A stretch of DNA of 64,000 nt from Acinetobacter tandoii DSM 14970 = CIP 107469. Its GTDB lineage: Bacteria; Pseudomonadota; Gammaproteobacteria; Pseudomonadales; Moraxellaceae. The notes below the pieces were generated by a model. That model did not search any database. It was given only the letters and a program-made list of their open reading frames with translations, and was not told where the DNA came from. The position numbers and the translations under genes were made by a program. Below are positions 48,401 to 56,515 of the stretch, one piece after another. The DNA lies in the NCBI RefSeq assembly GCF_000400735.1, contig NZ_KE007366.1, positions 186,001-250,000 on the forward strand, read 5' to 3'. The number at the start of each line of letters is the position of its first letter. The stretch's first letter is position 1.

Positions 48401-48653
48401 GTTTTAAAATAAGTAAACGATCCCCTTCTACAGCACGCATATCGGTTGCAGATAAAAGATCTTCCAAAGAATCTAAACTATTTGCATCTAAATAATTTGA
48501 GCCAACCTGTTTTGATGCGGCAGCCTTGGTCGCACTTTGGCTCGATGCACAACCTGTGGTTAATCCTAATGCAGCGAGGGCAGAGCCCAATATAGTAATC
48601 TTAAATAATGTCGGAACCGAGGGCTGCCACAAGAACGTGGTTGGTTTATACAT
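45456..48653 (-). CDS. mltD: MltD-type membrane-bound lytic transglycosylase with many LysM repeats
   Basis: A 1065-residue lipoprotein that cleaves peptidoglycan glycan strands. The N-terminus has a signal with a lipobox-like LGLTTGC (acylated Cys near residue 36). The SLT (GH23) domain has LLPIIESSYDPAATSSAAAA with the catalytic Glu, GLWQFIPSTGRIYGL and LALAAYNAGPGRIQQAI. A Thr/Pro/Ala-rich linker of about 250 residues follows. The C-terminal half then has eight LysM modules, for example YTVLPGDTLATIA, YKVQRGDTLYSIASQ and YKVKSGDNLIRLAARYG. E. coli MltD has only two or three as I recall. The start MYKPTTFLW is chosen because it gives a proper signal. An ATG 16 codons upstream is possible. 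Confidence 0.92.
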   Translation of the reverse strand: MYKPTTFLWQPSVPTLFKITILGSALAALGLTTGCASSQSATKAAASKQVGSNYLDANSLDSLEDLLSATDMRAVEGDRLLILKHGDVWKRMTVGFKMDLNHWDSRIEAQRSWFVSRQPYIERLSARASRYLYHTVKEAERRGLPTELALLPIIESSYDPAATSSAAAAGLWQFIPSTGRIYGLKQSGMYDGRRDVVESTRAAYEFLGSLYNQFGSWELALAAYNAGPGRIQQAINRNREAGLPTDYWSLRLPQETMNYVPRFLAVAQIVKNPNAYGVTLPPIANRPHFREISVGPANLNDIAAVTGLSRAELYALNPGHRGDQIDTTSPMRILIPADISPSIDAKLSKLQSSSGGLWASAAPMTNTSTATVITPSKVTPPALVASNNPKTTDTKTTTSVTTNTGRPLSTTPRGADALAAFASSTIVPSAPRIPVAVTPAKDVKPVSVEPPISAAEREQIMAAVQAEDVRKTVDQVLQPVATKAEQEQVVAEIKQIAPQGTEIVDPYDGKIKLTAIQTSQSVAEQQGKELTKGFSYPKSVTDNTKLDSDEAQLNKDKNYVKTASEIVVVPPKGKRTTYTVLPGDTLATIALKNGVNWRDVAKWNQIDPNAMLYVGTSIYLYDAKPVAQDRTPNSANSKPDSYVVQANDNLTSVANQFGLSVKQLADYNDLTVTSGLFVGQKLSLKDSGLTTEKKSTEKTTAKSSIKTKSYVVKRGEYLKLIADRYALSNQELAELTPGLNAGSNLMVGQKINVPINTVNQDASAKSVVAKVDSPNVDTHIKTETYKVQRGDTLYSIASQSKISLSDLAELNKISTNSGVYVGQTIKVPAGSTVPESYVVQSGDSLSAIASKYNLNQANLATLNGLSRNANVRVGQRLKLTGEVPEIEQPAESSVTTKDLHVVKSGETLSSIAKKYHLQLSYLAALNDLSTNASVRVGQRLKIEGDLPSKTTTKADATVKKSSVSSKDTEKYTVKSGESLNSIASRTGISVAELASLNDMSSRTGLQVGQTILIPKTVKEYKVKSGDNLIRLAARYGVEASALAEMNDLKPSAQLKIGDVIKVPNL

Positions 48654-48872
48654 AAAAAAATCCAAACAACTCGTATAAAATTTATTTTTTAGCACTGCCA
48701 TTGTAGTGGAGCATGACAGAGACTCAAGGCAATAATTTAGCGCGATTCAATGATAAATGTTACAAGAAATTAAAAATTAACCATGTAATACACTTCCAAA
48801 GCACAAATGCGTTATACAATATAAGATTGAATTCGCTTCTGTTAACTTTCTTTGCTGGCTGGATGACCCTTT

Positions 48873-50252
48873 ATGTCTGAAACAATTACGCTCTATGTCG
48901 ATGGCGCTTGTCGTGGAAATGGTAAGGATGGCGCACTCGGAGGTTGGGGAGCCTATATCGTTACAGCAACTGAAGAACGCAAAATTTTTGGTGGAGAAAC
49001 ACAGACCACCAACAACCGCATGGAATTGACCGCGGCAATTGAAGGCGTACTCGCTTGTCCAAAATCAGCCAAGTTAATTATCTGGACTGACTCCAACTAT
49101 GTTAAACAAGGCATAACTGAATGGATTCATGGTTGGAAAAAGAAAAACTGGAAAGATGTCAAAAATCCAGATTTATGGCAAAAACTCGATAGCGTTTGCC
49201 AAGGTCGAGACATCGAATGGAACTGGATTAAAGGTCATGCAGGTCACCCTGGCAATGAAATGGCGGATCAACTGGCAAATTTAGGCGCTGACCAAGCAGC
49301 TAAAACACAAGTCGTAGTGACCGCAAGTCCAACGGAAGATAAAAAAAAAGCTGAGTCCGACTGGTTATTTGACGACCCTTTCGGACTAGATTTCGCAGTT
49401 GAAGAAACCGAATTGGCTGAACCTGAAATCATTGAAGAAATCACGGAGACCATAATTCATGTGGAAGCTCCTCTAGTGGCTCAGACTTCTACAACAGCGA
49501 CAACGACCAGTTCTCATCCACATATTGTAATTACCCCTGCAACTGTCGAAGCCTTTGGTCCACGTCAATTAATTCTAGATACAGAAACCACAGGTTTTTA
49601 CTTTCAGGACAGCGATCGCATTATTGAAGTTGGCGCAATTGAGATGATCAATCGCAAACTCACGGGCAGTTCCATTCATATTTATATCAATCCTGAGAAG
49701 GAAGTCGGGGACTCCGTCAATGTCCACGGCATTACCGATGATTTTTTAAAAGATAAGCCCAAATATGCAGAAATTGCAGATGTCTTATTTGACTACTTAA
49801 AAGGCGCCGAGATTATTGCGCATAACGCGACCTTCGATATGAACTTCTTAAATATGGAGTTTAAGCGTACAGGTCATGGGGCACTTTCCGAAGTCTGTGA
49901 AGTCACAGATACTTTAGCGATGGCAAAAAGCAAACATCCTGGGCAAAAGAACTCTTTGGATGCTTTGGTGCGGCGCTACGAAATCGCACAACGTGATCGT
50001 ACTTTCCATGGCGCATTGCTCGATGCTGAAATTTTAGCAGACGTCTATTTGGCAATGACGGGCGGACAAGTGTCATTTGATATCGATGCGCTATCACAAA
50101 GTGAACAACAGCAAGGTACAAGTGGGCGACGCCAAATTGACCAAACAGGCTTAGCCGTTATTCTACCCTCTGCCGAAGAATTGGCCGCACATGAGACTTG
50201 GGTCAAACAAATTGAGGAAAAACAGGGAAAATCTTGCTTTTTTTCAAAATAA
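48873..50252 (+). CDS. rnhA-dnaQ: Fused ribonuclease HI and DNA polymerase III epsilon subunit
   Basis: A 459-residue bifunctional protein. Residues 1-145 form RNase HI, with the acidic residues Asp10, Glu51, Asp73 and Asp132 and the motifs LYVDGACRGNGKDGALGGWG and KGHAGHPGNEMADQLA. A Glu/Thr-rich linker spans about residues 146-230. Residues 230-415 form a DnaQ-type proofreading exonuclease, with LILDTETTG (Asp236, Glu238), HNATFDMNF and HGALLDAEI. A C-terminal tail presumably contacts the polymerase alpha subunit. In E. coli the two genes are adjacent and divergent. Here they are one frame with no stop, matching what is known in Acinetobacter. Confidence 0.95.
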   Translation: MSETITLYVDGACRGNGKDGALGGWGAYIVTATEERKIFGGETQTTNNRMELTAAIEGVLACPKSAKLIIWTDSNYVKQGITEWIHGWKKKNWKDVKNPDLWQKLDSVCQGRDIEWNWIKGHAGHPGNEMADQLANLGADQAAKTQVVVTASPTEDKKKAESDWLFDDPFGLDFAVEETELAEPEIIEEITETIIHVEAPLVAQTSTTATTTSSHPHIVITPATVEAFGPRQLILDTETTGFYFQDSDRIIEVGAIEMINRKLTGSSIHIYINPEKEVGDSVNVHGITDDFLKDKPKYAEIADVLFDYLKGAEIIAHNATFDMNFLNMEFKRTGHGALSEVCEVTDTLAMAKSKHPGQKNSLDALVRRYEIAQRDRTFHGALLDAEILADVYLAMTGGQVSFDIDALSQSEQQQGTSGRRQIDQTGLAVILPSAEELAAHETWVKQIEEKQGKSCFFSK

Positions 50253-50377
50253 TTTCTAGAGATTCTGTTATTTTTTGTATTTAAACTTTGGGGACATCAG
50301 TTATAGTTGAATACAAGAAATAACGCTCTAACTCAGCCACACATAAACAGATAATACATTAGGAAAGGTGCAGATAA

Positions 50378-52027
50378 ATGTCTTACCAAACCTCTATTCA
50401 TTTTGATCCTACAGCCTTACTGATAATAAAAAATGAGGTTGATAACTCGATCAAGTTAGTTGAATCTGCGGTCAGCACCTTAGCAGAGGATCATACTCTA
50501 CCATTTGGTATTGATGATGCGCTGAATCAATTTGAACAATGTGCACAGGTTTTGGTCTTAATTGATATGCCAAACTTGGGACAAATTGCTCAATACGCTG
50601 CAGAACTCATGCGTAAAATCATGGCACATCCTGAAAATATCAACACGCAAGATGTGGTCGCACTCAGTGAAGGCACCACTATGCTAAAACGCTACATTGA
50701 GTTTATCTGCTTGCGTGAAGTTAAAATTCCTCAATTTCTACTCGATACTTTAAACCGCTTAGAATTGGCTTTAGGTAAACCGCTCACTCATGAAGGTCAA
50801 CATCTTGAATCACTGTTGAACCATATAGAACCTACATTCCAGTTGGCTCAAGTTCCGACACTCGAAAAGTCAGCATATGTACACCGCTTATATAAACTTG
50901 CATTGAACAAATTGCTCCAGCAACAAGAAACCGAACTTGATTTGCAAGCAATTCGAATTGTGGGCACTTATTTAGCAGGTTTAGCCAACCAGTTAGCAAG
51001 TCAACAATATTGGGGACTGGTTCATGTAGCATTTAATCAAATTGATAATCTGCTGTTCACAGATGCACGTTTACGCAGTTTGATTGATATTGAACGTAAT
51101 ATGGCAGCATTACTCCAAGCACCAGAAAACTTCAATGCCAACCTGAAAGATTTATCGAATATTCTCAGTTTATGTATTAGCCAAGAAGATGAGACATCTC
51201 AAAGCATCCGTGAGCAGTTGAATATTGGAGAAGATGCCTTAACCGATACGCAACTCCAAGTGTTTAGTCGTCATCTTTATGGTCCAGATTTCAATACCAT
51301 GCACAACATTAGCGAACTTGTGACTGCTGAACTAGCGCAAATCCGCAATGAGATTGAATATAACTACCAAACAATGTCGTCTGAGAAAACACAAGAATTA
51401 CAGACGAAAATTAAAGAATTGGCCAATATCTTCAAAGTCTTGAATTTAAATGAAGCATATCAGGACTTATCGCGTCAGGCCGAAGCATTGAATCAAAGCG
51501 ATGTATTAAAAGACGAAAACTTTGCGCAGCAATTAATGAAAGGCATTTTATCTGCCACGAATTCAATTGGGGTATTAGAACGTCACCATACTTCAAATCG
51601 CTTACAACATCGTGTGAACAACTTGAATGTTTCTCTAGATCGCCTAGATGAAGCTCATGATGCTTTACTCAATGAAACTAAAATATTGGTTGATCACGCT
51701 GCTGCTGCATTAATTCAGTATCTTCAAGATCAATTCTTGGGTGCATTAGGCAACCTGTCTACACAGCTTAGTGAAATTAGCGGTGCTTTACTCTTCCTTA
51801 ATGCCAGTGAAGGTCAGCAAGCATTAAAAAATGCTGCGCAATTTGTGCAACAAAAAATTGAAGCATCAAGCAGTATTTCTGAACAAGAAATCAACTACAT
51901 TTTAGATACTCTCGCGAGTGCAGAAATGATGATTGATAATTTAAAGAATAAACAGCCTGTATTACATTCGATGTTTGATGTAGCATTAAGCAGCAGTCAG
52001 AAACTTAATGCCGAAGTAGTTGCCTAA
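50378..52027 (+). CDS. fimL: FimL-like type IV pilus/cAMP signalling scaffold
   Basis: A 549-residue, all-helical cytosolic protein with no catalytic motif. It resembles P. aeruginosa FimL (about 556 residues), which is related to the N-terminal part of the chemotaxis kinase ChpA and links the Pil-Chp system to adenylate cyclase. Visible are Hpt-like helical bundles without the phosphorylatable His motif, and a heptad-rich C-terminal helix region around RVNNLNVSLDRLDEAHDALL. The adjacent nudC gene supports the call, as fimL and nudC are neighbours (PA1822-PA1823) in P. aeruginosa. It overlaps nudC by one base. Confidence 0.8.
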   Translation: MSYQTSIHFDPTALLIIKNEVDNSIKLVESAVSTLAEDHTLPFGIDDALNQFEQCAQVLVLIDMPNLGQIAQYAAELMRKIMAHPENINTQDVVALSEGTTMLKRYIEFICLREVKIPQFLLDTLNRLELALGKPLTHEGQHLESLLNHIEPTFQLAQVPTLEKSAYVHRLYKLALNKLLQQQETELDLQAIRIVGTYLAGLANQLASQQYWGLVHVAFNQIDNLLFTDARLRSLIDIERNMAALLQAPENFNANLKDLSNILSLCISQEDETSQSIREQLNIGEDALTDTQLQVFSRHLYGPDFNTMHNISELVTAELAQIRNEIEYNYQTMSSEKTQELQTKIKELANIFKVLNLNEAYQDLSRQAEALNQSDVLKDENFAQQLMKGILSATNSIGVLERHHTSNRLQHRVNNLNVSLDRLDEAHDALLNETKILVDHAAAALIQYLQDQFLGALGNLSTQLSEISGALLFLNASEGQQALKNAAQFVQQKIEASSSISEQEINYILDTLASAEMMIDNLKNKQPVLHSMFDVALSSSQKLNAEVVA

Positions 52028-52800
52028 TGTCTGAATTATCACTTGCCTATATTTTTCATCAACAACAACTTCTGGTTGATGAACATCTGCAACTGCCAAA
52101 AGTTGAACGCTTGGCAAGTGATCTACACTTACATACGGGCAATACTGTTATTGCCCGTGATTTGCAAGCCAATGAAAACATTCCAACTGGACTGCAATTG
52201 GTGCCGATTCGTCAACTGTTGACCCAATGGACCACTAAAGAGTTTGAACAAGCCAGTCGTGCCATGCAGCTATTAGAATGGCGTCGCAACCATAAATTCT
52301 GTAGCCATTGTGGACATGAAACTCAGGTTCATGCGAATGAATATGCGATGGTCTGCCCTGCGTGCCATTATCATCAATATCCACGGGTACAACCTTGTGT
52401 TATTACTGTAATCACACGAGGAAAAGATGAAATTCTTTTAGCTAAAAATGCCAAGAATACAAACAATATGTATGGTTTGATTGCGGGTTTTGTTGAAGTC
52501 GGTGAAACCTTAGAGGATGCGGTACGACGCGAAACAGAAGAAGAAGTTGGCTTAAAACTCAAAAATATTCAATATTTAGCGAGCCAGCCTTGGCCCTTCC
52601 CAAGTAATTTAATGATTGCCTTCCGTGCTGAATATGCTGCGGGTGATATTCAATTACAAGAAGAAGAAATCAGCGATGCACAATTTTTCAAATTTGACCA
52701 ACTCCCTCAGATTCCCTTCAAAGGAAGTATCGCACACGCCATGATTATGCATGTGACTCAAGGTCACCCTGTTGCCGATGACACACATCTATGGCTTTAA
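52027..52800 (+). CDS. nudC: NAD(H) pyrophosphatase / NAD-RNA decapping hydrolase
   Basis: A 257-residue Nudix enzyme that hydrolyses NADH and removes NAD caps from RNA. It has a zinc ribbon with Cys92, Cys95, Cys110 and Cys113 (CSHCGHETQVH, CPACHYHQYPR). The Nudix box GFVEVGETLEDAVRRETEEE starts at residue 154. The NudC-specific SQPWPFPSNLM follows the box. The ATG overlaps the fimL stop as TAATG, indicating coupling. The 3' end overlaps the convergent esterase gene by 12 bp. Confidence 0.95.
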   Translation: MSELSLAYIFHQQQLLVDEHLQLPKVERLASDLHLHTGNTVIARDLQANENIPTGLQLVPIRQLLTQWTTKEFEQASRAMQLLEWRRNHKFCSHCGHETQVHANEYAMVCPACHYHQYPRVQPCVITVITRGKDEILLAKNAKNTNNMYGLIAGFVEVGETLEDAVRRETEEEVGLKLKNIQYLASQPWPFPSNLMIAFRAEYAAGDIQLQEEEISDAQFFKFDQLPQIPFKGSIAHAMIMHVTQGHPVADDTHLWL

Positions 52801-53673
52801 GGCTTCCTCGATAGAAATCAAAATTTGTTCTTTAGTTTCAAAATAACGACTGAATAAACTTGATACTGATCCCATCACCGTAATATGTCCTGTGCGTGGA
52901 ATTACAATCATTTTGCTGTGATTGCCTTTTTCTTTCAGTACTCGGTCAAAATCTTCCGTATTGTTGTGTCCCACAATCTGGTCATTTTCAGCCATGAGCA
53001 AATAATGCTTAATGCTATTCGATGCCACAAAGTAATAAGGCATAACTTGCTGAAAAGGGACGCTTTGATCGAACGCCTCGGCACATAACGGATCTCCCTT
53101 ATAATCAAAATGATATGGGCCTGCCACCCCGATGATGGCACGAATTTGTGCGCGACATTGCAATTCATACTGCTGCGGATGGTAAACCGCAGACATCACA
53201 TTAAATGCACCTGCAGAATGTCCCATAAGTACAACATCGTCGGTACGAATAGCCAATTTTTGCTGATGCAGACTCAAAAAGTTGAGTGCAAGGGTTAAAT
53301 CGTCTACATAGCTCGGGAAAATGTACTGTGGCGCAAGATGATAGTTGATTACTGCAACGTCATAACCTTCACGGGCAAAAGCTTCACCCACAAAGCGATA
53401 TGAACTTTTATCGCCATGTGTCCAAGCACCACCATGCACAAAAATAATTAAAGGTTGATTTAACTGTGGTTTATGCGTTTTGAATAAATCGAGACGATGC
53501 CGTGCCTTTAAACCATACGCAATATTTTCATGCAGTGTATATCCCTCACGCGGTGTGAGTTGATTTAATGCATAACTACCAACATCGTAGATGCGAAAGT
53601 CTCGAATAAAGTCTTTCGCATTACCCATGGTGTCATTTAACTGTTTAATCCAATATTCGGATTTATTGAACAT
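52789..53673 (-). CDS. Alpha/beta-hydrolase, carboxylesterase-like
   Basis: A 294-residue cytosolic esterase-type protein. The oxyanion motif is FVHGGAWTHGDKSSYRFVGE (HGGxW). The nucleophile elbow is LMGHSAGAFNVMSA (GHSAG). The late acid and His are in LMAENDQIVGHNNTEDFDRV and PRTGHIT, giving a full Ser-Asp-His triad. It resembles the BD-FAE/alpha-beta hydrolase 3 group. The substrate is unknown. Its 5' end overlaps dolP by 11 bp, so the two are probably co-transcribed. Confidence 0.85.
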   Translation of the reverse strand: MFNKSEYWIKQLNDTMGNAKDFIRDFRIYDVGSYALNQLTPREGYTLHENIAYGLKARHRLDLFKTHKPQLNQPLIIFVHGGAWTHGDKSSYRFVGEAFAREGYDVAVINYHLAPQYIFPSYVDDLTLALNFLSLHQQKLAIRTDDVVLMGHSAGAFNVMSAVYHPQQYELQCRAQIRAIIGVAGPYHFDYKGDPLCAEAFDQSVPFQQVMPYYFVASNSIKHYLLMAENDQIVGHNNTEDFDRVLKEKGNHSKMIVIPRTGHITVMGSVSSLFSRYFETKEQILISIEEALKP

Positions 53674-54358
53674 TCGTCGGTTCTACCTGATCTGGGTCAA
53701 TAGCTACAGGCGTTTGAACTTCAGGCTGCGCATTGCTTGCGACTGGGCTTACAAAACTAGAATTTATCGATTTCTGTCCTTGATCGACATTATCAACCAA
53801 TGTCACAATTTTGGTTACATTACCCACTTGCTGTAACACGTTGTTCAAATCATTGATTTCAGCATTATTCAAACGCCCCATCACGTACAACACACCATCT
53901 TCTGTATGTACACGAACTTTACTGTCGGCAACCACAGGGGCTTTCATAATCAAGCCACGGGTATTTGCTGTGGCGGACGCGTCCTGCATGATGGTGTTAT
54001 ATCCAATTTTATCACCCACGGTAATAAAATTATGCACATTTTTTACATCACTCATCGCACGGACATTGTCTTCAGCCAATTGTTTTAAATGCTGATCTGG
54101 GACTTGTCCTGTCAAAAGCACATTGCCATAAAAACTTTCAATATTGACACGCGACTGTTTAAAACGAGAGTCTAATTTGTATAAATTAATATTCGCTGTA
54201 CGTTCAATTGAGGAATCAATAAATACCTGACCCAATGAGCGTACCCCACTTTCAGTTCCAACTGGTGCAGTCCCTGTACCACCTGAAATAAAACTCGCAC
54301 AGCCTGATAAACTTAGACCTGCGACACAAAGCACTGTCATTGCAATACGATTCAACAC
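53663..54358 (-). CDS. dolP: DolP/YraP-like BON-domain outer-membrane lipoprotein
   Basis: A 231-residue lipoprotein with a clear lipobox (LSLSGC, Cys near residue 20) followed by AS residues, suggesting outer-membrane sorting. Two BON domains are visible (about residues 45-115 and 120-195): SRVNIESFYGNVLLTGQVPD and SKVRVHTEDGVLYVMGRLNN. DolP supports outer-membrane integrity and amidase regulation in E. coli. The roughly 35-residue C-terminal tail is Pro/Val/Asp-rich and longer than in E. coli. It follows yraN on the same strand, keeping part of the lpoA-yraN-diaA-dolP order. Confidence 0.88.
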   Translation of the reverse strand: MLNRIAMTVLCVAGLSLSGCASFISGGTGTAPVGTESGVRSLGQVFIDSSIERTANINLYKLDSRFKQSRVNIESFYGNVLLTGQVPDQHLKQLAEDNVRAMSDVKNVHNFITVGDKIGYNTIMQDASATANTRGLIMKAPVVADSKVRVHTEDGVLYVMGRLNNAEINDLNNVLQQVGNVTKIVTLVDNVDQGQKSINSSFVSPVASNAQPEVQTPVAIDPDQVEPTNVQ

Positions 54359-54418
54359 TCAGCAAGACTCCTCACTTATTTCATTCATTTTTCTATAGCA
54401 TTGATGCTTCCTGTTACT

Positions 54419-54859
54419 TCAAAGATTAATGAACTCTGAATCAAAAGTAAAAGCATTTTCTATCCATTGCTGATCATAAGTGAAACTTGAAAAGTCATAC
54501 TGTACTGTTTTTGCAAATTGTTGATAAAAATCAAAACAAATTACATCAAATCGACAATAGAACTGCTGAAATTCAGGATATTCATTCAGAAAACATAACG
54601 CTGTTTTGATGAGTTTGCGCTGTTTTGAAAGTGATACCACTTCATTGGCATGTGCATAACGGGTCAACGCTCGTGCCTTCACTTCAACTAAAAGTAATTC
54701 TTCACCTTGTTGCACAACCAAATCTAGCTCGCCATATCGGCTATGATAGTTTCTTTGCACGAGTTGAAAGCCTTGTTGCTGCAAAAGAATTAAAGCTTGC
54801 TGTTCTGCCCAATCCCCCAAAGCTTGTGATGTTGTTTTAAGATTCAATTTTTCTTCCAC
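54419..54859 (-). CDS. yraN: YraN/UPF0102 family nuclease-fold protein
   Basis: A 146-residue protein of the UPF0102 family with a PD-(D/E)XK-like fold. Motifs are [40 protein letters not shown] and [12 protein letters not shown], where the E-D and E-x-K residues form the predicted metal site. It has been suggested to act in Holliday junction-like DNA processing, but the activity is not established. It is usually about 120-130 residues, and the C-terminal tail here is slightly longer. It is upstream of dolP and divergent from rsmI. Confidence 0.9.
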   Translation of the reverse strand: MEEKLNLKTTSQALGDWAEQQALILLQQQGFQLVQRNYHSRYGELDLVVQQGEELLLVEVKARALTRYAHANEVVSLSKQRKLIKTALCFLNEYPEFQQFYCRFDVICFDFYQQFAKTVQYDFSSFTYDQQWIENAFTFDSEFINL

Positions 54860-55195
54860 TTAGTAAAACCCACTTATTTCTTGTTGTAATGCAATGAATA
54901 TCAAAATTTTTGCTCTTTTTTATTTTAGTTGAAGCTCAGATGCAATCTCAAATGTATATCATCAATTCAAGCAATTAGAACATTACCATCTGCCTTTTAT
55001 CAAAATATGCCAAGTTTCAAATACTATTCATTTACATCACAGCATTGAATATAAGATCTTCACAGAATCTAATTCGCGTCTGAGCAATGGATTCAGGTAG
55101 AATGTAAGTATTCTAACGCGTTTGCGGATTCAAACTCCCATATCACTTACATCGCGTCATTCTTTTTAAATTCTATTTTGGTATGGAGACTTCAC
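54860..55195. other. Divergent yraN/rsmI intergenic region
   Basis: About 336 bp of AT-rich sequence. The usual neighbour lpoA is absent. No RNA gene was recognised. GGAG upstream of 55196 is the ribosome binding site for rsmI. Confidence 0.45.
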
Positions 55196-56032
55196 ATGAG
55201 TGCTCAGTTATTTGTTGTAGCAACCCCTATCGGGCACTTAGATGATATGACTTTTCGCGCCATTGAGACCCTAAAATCAGTGAGCATTATTGCAGCCGAA
55301 GATACGCGCACATCGGCACAATTACTCAAGCATTTTAATATTTCAACACCACTGACCGCCTGCCACGACCATAATGAAAGCAACAAAATTGATGTGTTAG
55401 TGCAACGCCTATTAAAAGGCGAAAATATGGCGTTAATTAGTGATGCAGGCACCCCTTTAATTAGTGATCCTGGATTCAAACTGGTTCGTGCTGCTCAGGA
55501 ACACGGCATTCGTGTAATTCCAGTGCCTGGCGCTTGCGCCGCGATTGCTGCCTTAAGTACGGTAGGTTTACCGAGTGACCGTTTTAGTTTCGAAGGCTTT
55601 TTATCCTCAAAAGCTTCACAACGTTTATTACAACTCGAAAAGTTGAAAGACGAAACACAAACCCTAATTTTTTACGAGGCCCCTCATCGAATTTTGGAAT
55701 GCGTGAAAAATATGGCTGATGTGTTTGGTGCAGACCGTCCCGTCGGCTTTGCTCGTGAAATTACCAAAACTTTTGAAACCATTCGCAAAATGACTTTGGG
55801 TGAATTGGTCAAGTTTATTGAGTCGGACCATAATCAGCAAAAAGGTGAAATTGTGCTGGTGGTCGGTGGTGCAACACAAGAAAAAGACATGGAACAAGAG
55901 AAATTAGACCAGCTTCTCACCCGTCTTTTACAGGATTTATCAGTCAAAGCTGCATCGCAACTGGCTGCGGATTTGACTGGGATTAAGAAAAAAGTGGCGT
56001 ATCAACGTGCTTTAGAGCTAACTGCAAAATAA
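55196..56032 (+). CDS. rsmI: 16S rRNA 2'-O-ribose C1402 methyltransferase
   Basis: A 278-residue SAM-dependent tetrapyrrole-methylase-fold enzyme that methylates the ribose of C1402 in 16S rRNA. Family blocks are LFVVATPIGHLDDMTFRAIE, AAEDTRTSAQLLKHFNI, ALISDAGTPLISDPGFKLVR, VIPVPGACAAIAALSTVGLP and LIFYEAPHRI. The ATG at 55196 is preferred for its GGAG spacing over the in-frame ATG at 55178. A bidirectional terminator follows. Confidence 0.95.
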   Translation: MSAQLFVVATPIGHLDDMTFRAIETLKSVSIIAAEDTRTSAQLLKHFNISTPLTACHDHNESNKIDVLVQRLLKGENMALISDAGTPLISDPGFKLVRAAQEHGIRVIPVPGACAAIAALSTVGLPSDRFSFEGFLSSKASQRLLQLEKLKDETQTLIFYEAPHRILECVKNMADVFGADRPVGFAREITKTFETIRKMTLGELVKFIESDHNQQKGEIVLVVGGATQEKDMEQEKLDQLLTRLLQDLSVKAASQLAADLTGIKKKVAYQRALELTAK

Positions 56033-56060
56033 AACCAAAGCTTTGATATTTTACCTAATA

Positions 56061-56086
56061 AAAAACCACTCTCAAGAGTGGTTTTT
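56061..56086. terminator. Bidirectional terminator between rsmI and the sutA-like gene
   Basis: A perfect 12-bp stem, AAAAACCACTCT against AGAGTGGTTTTT, with a 2-nt loop. T-runs occur on both strands, so it can end both convergent genes. Confidence 0.9.
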
Positions 56087-56098
56087 AGTTCTGCTAGA

Positions 56099-56347
56099 TT
56101 AGTCGTGTGCAGATTCGTCTGGTGGAACTTCGGTGATACGTCCACCACGTGCCAAAAATGCAGCCACTTCATCTTCCAAAGCCTGACGTTGCTTTTGCTT
56201 TGCAGTCACGGTTAATGTTTCTGCCTCAGCAAGATCACCATCAGAAGCACCTTCAGCTTCGTCAGATGCACCTTTTTCAGCAGCCTTCGCTTCATCCTCA
56301 TCCACTGCTGAGTCTTCTACGTCGTCATAATCATTCATATCCGTCAT
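56099..56347 (-). CDS. sutA: SutA-like acidic RNA polymerase-associated regulator
   Basis: An 82-residue, strongly acidic protein. The first half is Asp/Glu/Ala-rich and probably disordered. The second half, AKQKQRQALEDEVAAFLARG followed by GRITEVPPDE, matches the conserved part of Pseudomonas SutA (AKQKxRxAL...FLxRGGK...E). SutA binds RNA polymerase and changes transcription during slow growth. The C-terminal tail of Pseudomonas SutA after the GG-x-x-x-E segment is missing here. GGGGAGAG precedes the start. It is placed between rsmI and the ubiquinone genes with its own orientation. Confidence 0.65.
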   Translation of the reverse strand: MTDMNDYDDVEDSAVDEDEAKAAEKGASDEAEGASDGDLAEAETLTVTAKQKQRQALEDEVAAFLARGGRITEVPPDESAHD

Positions 56348-56515
56348 CTTTCTCTCCCCACAATGACTTCTATTTACTTCATTTCGAATTGCTTTCGAAT
56401 TACGATGAAATTTATCAATCTAAATCGCTTTCGCATAGTACTTAATACAAAAAAATCGTATTTTTTTTAATCAAATTCGTAATCAGATTTAACTAGATGT
56501 CTAAAAATTATCTGT

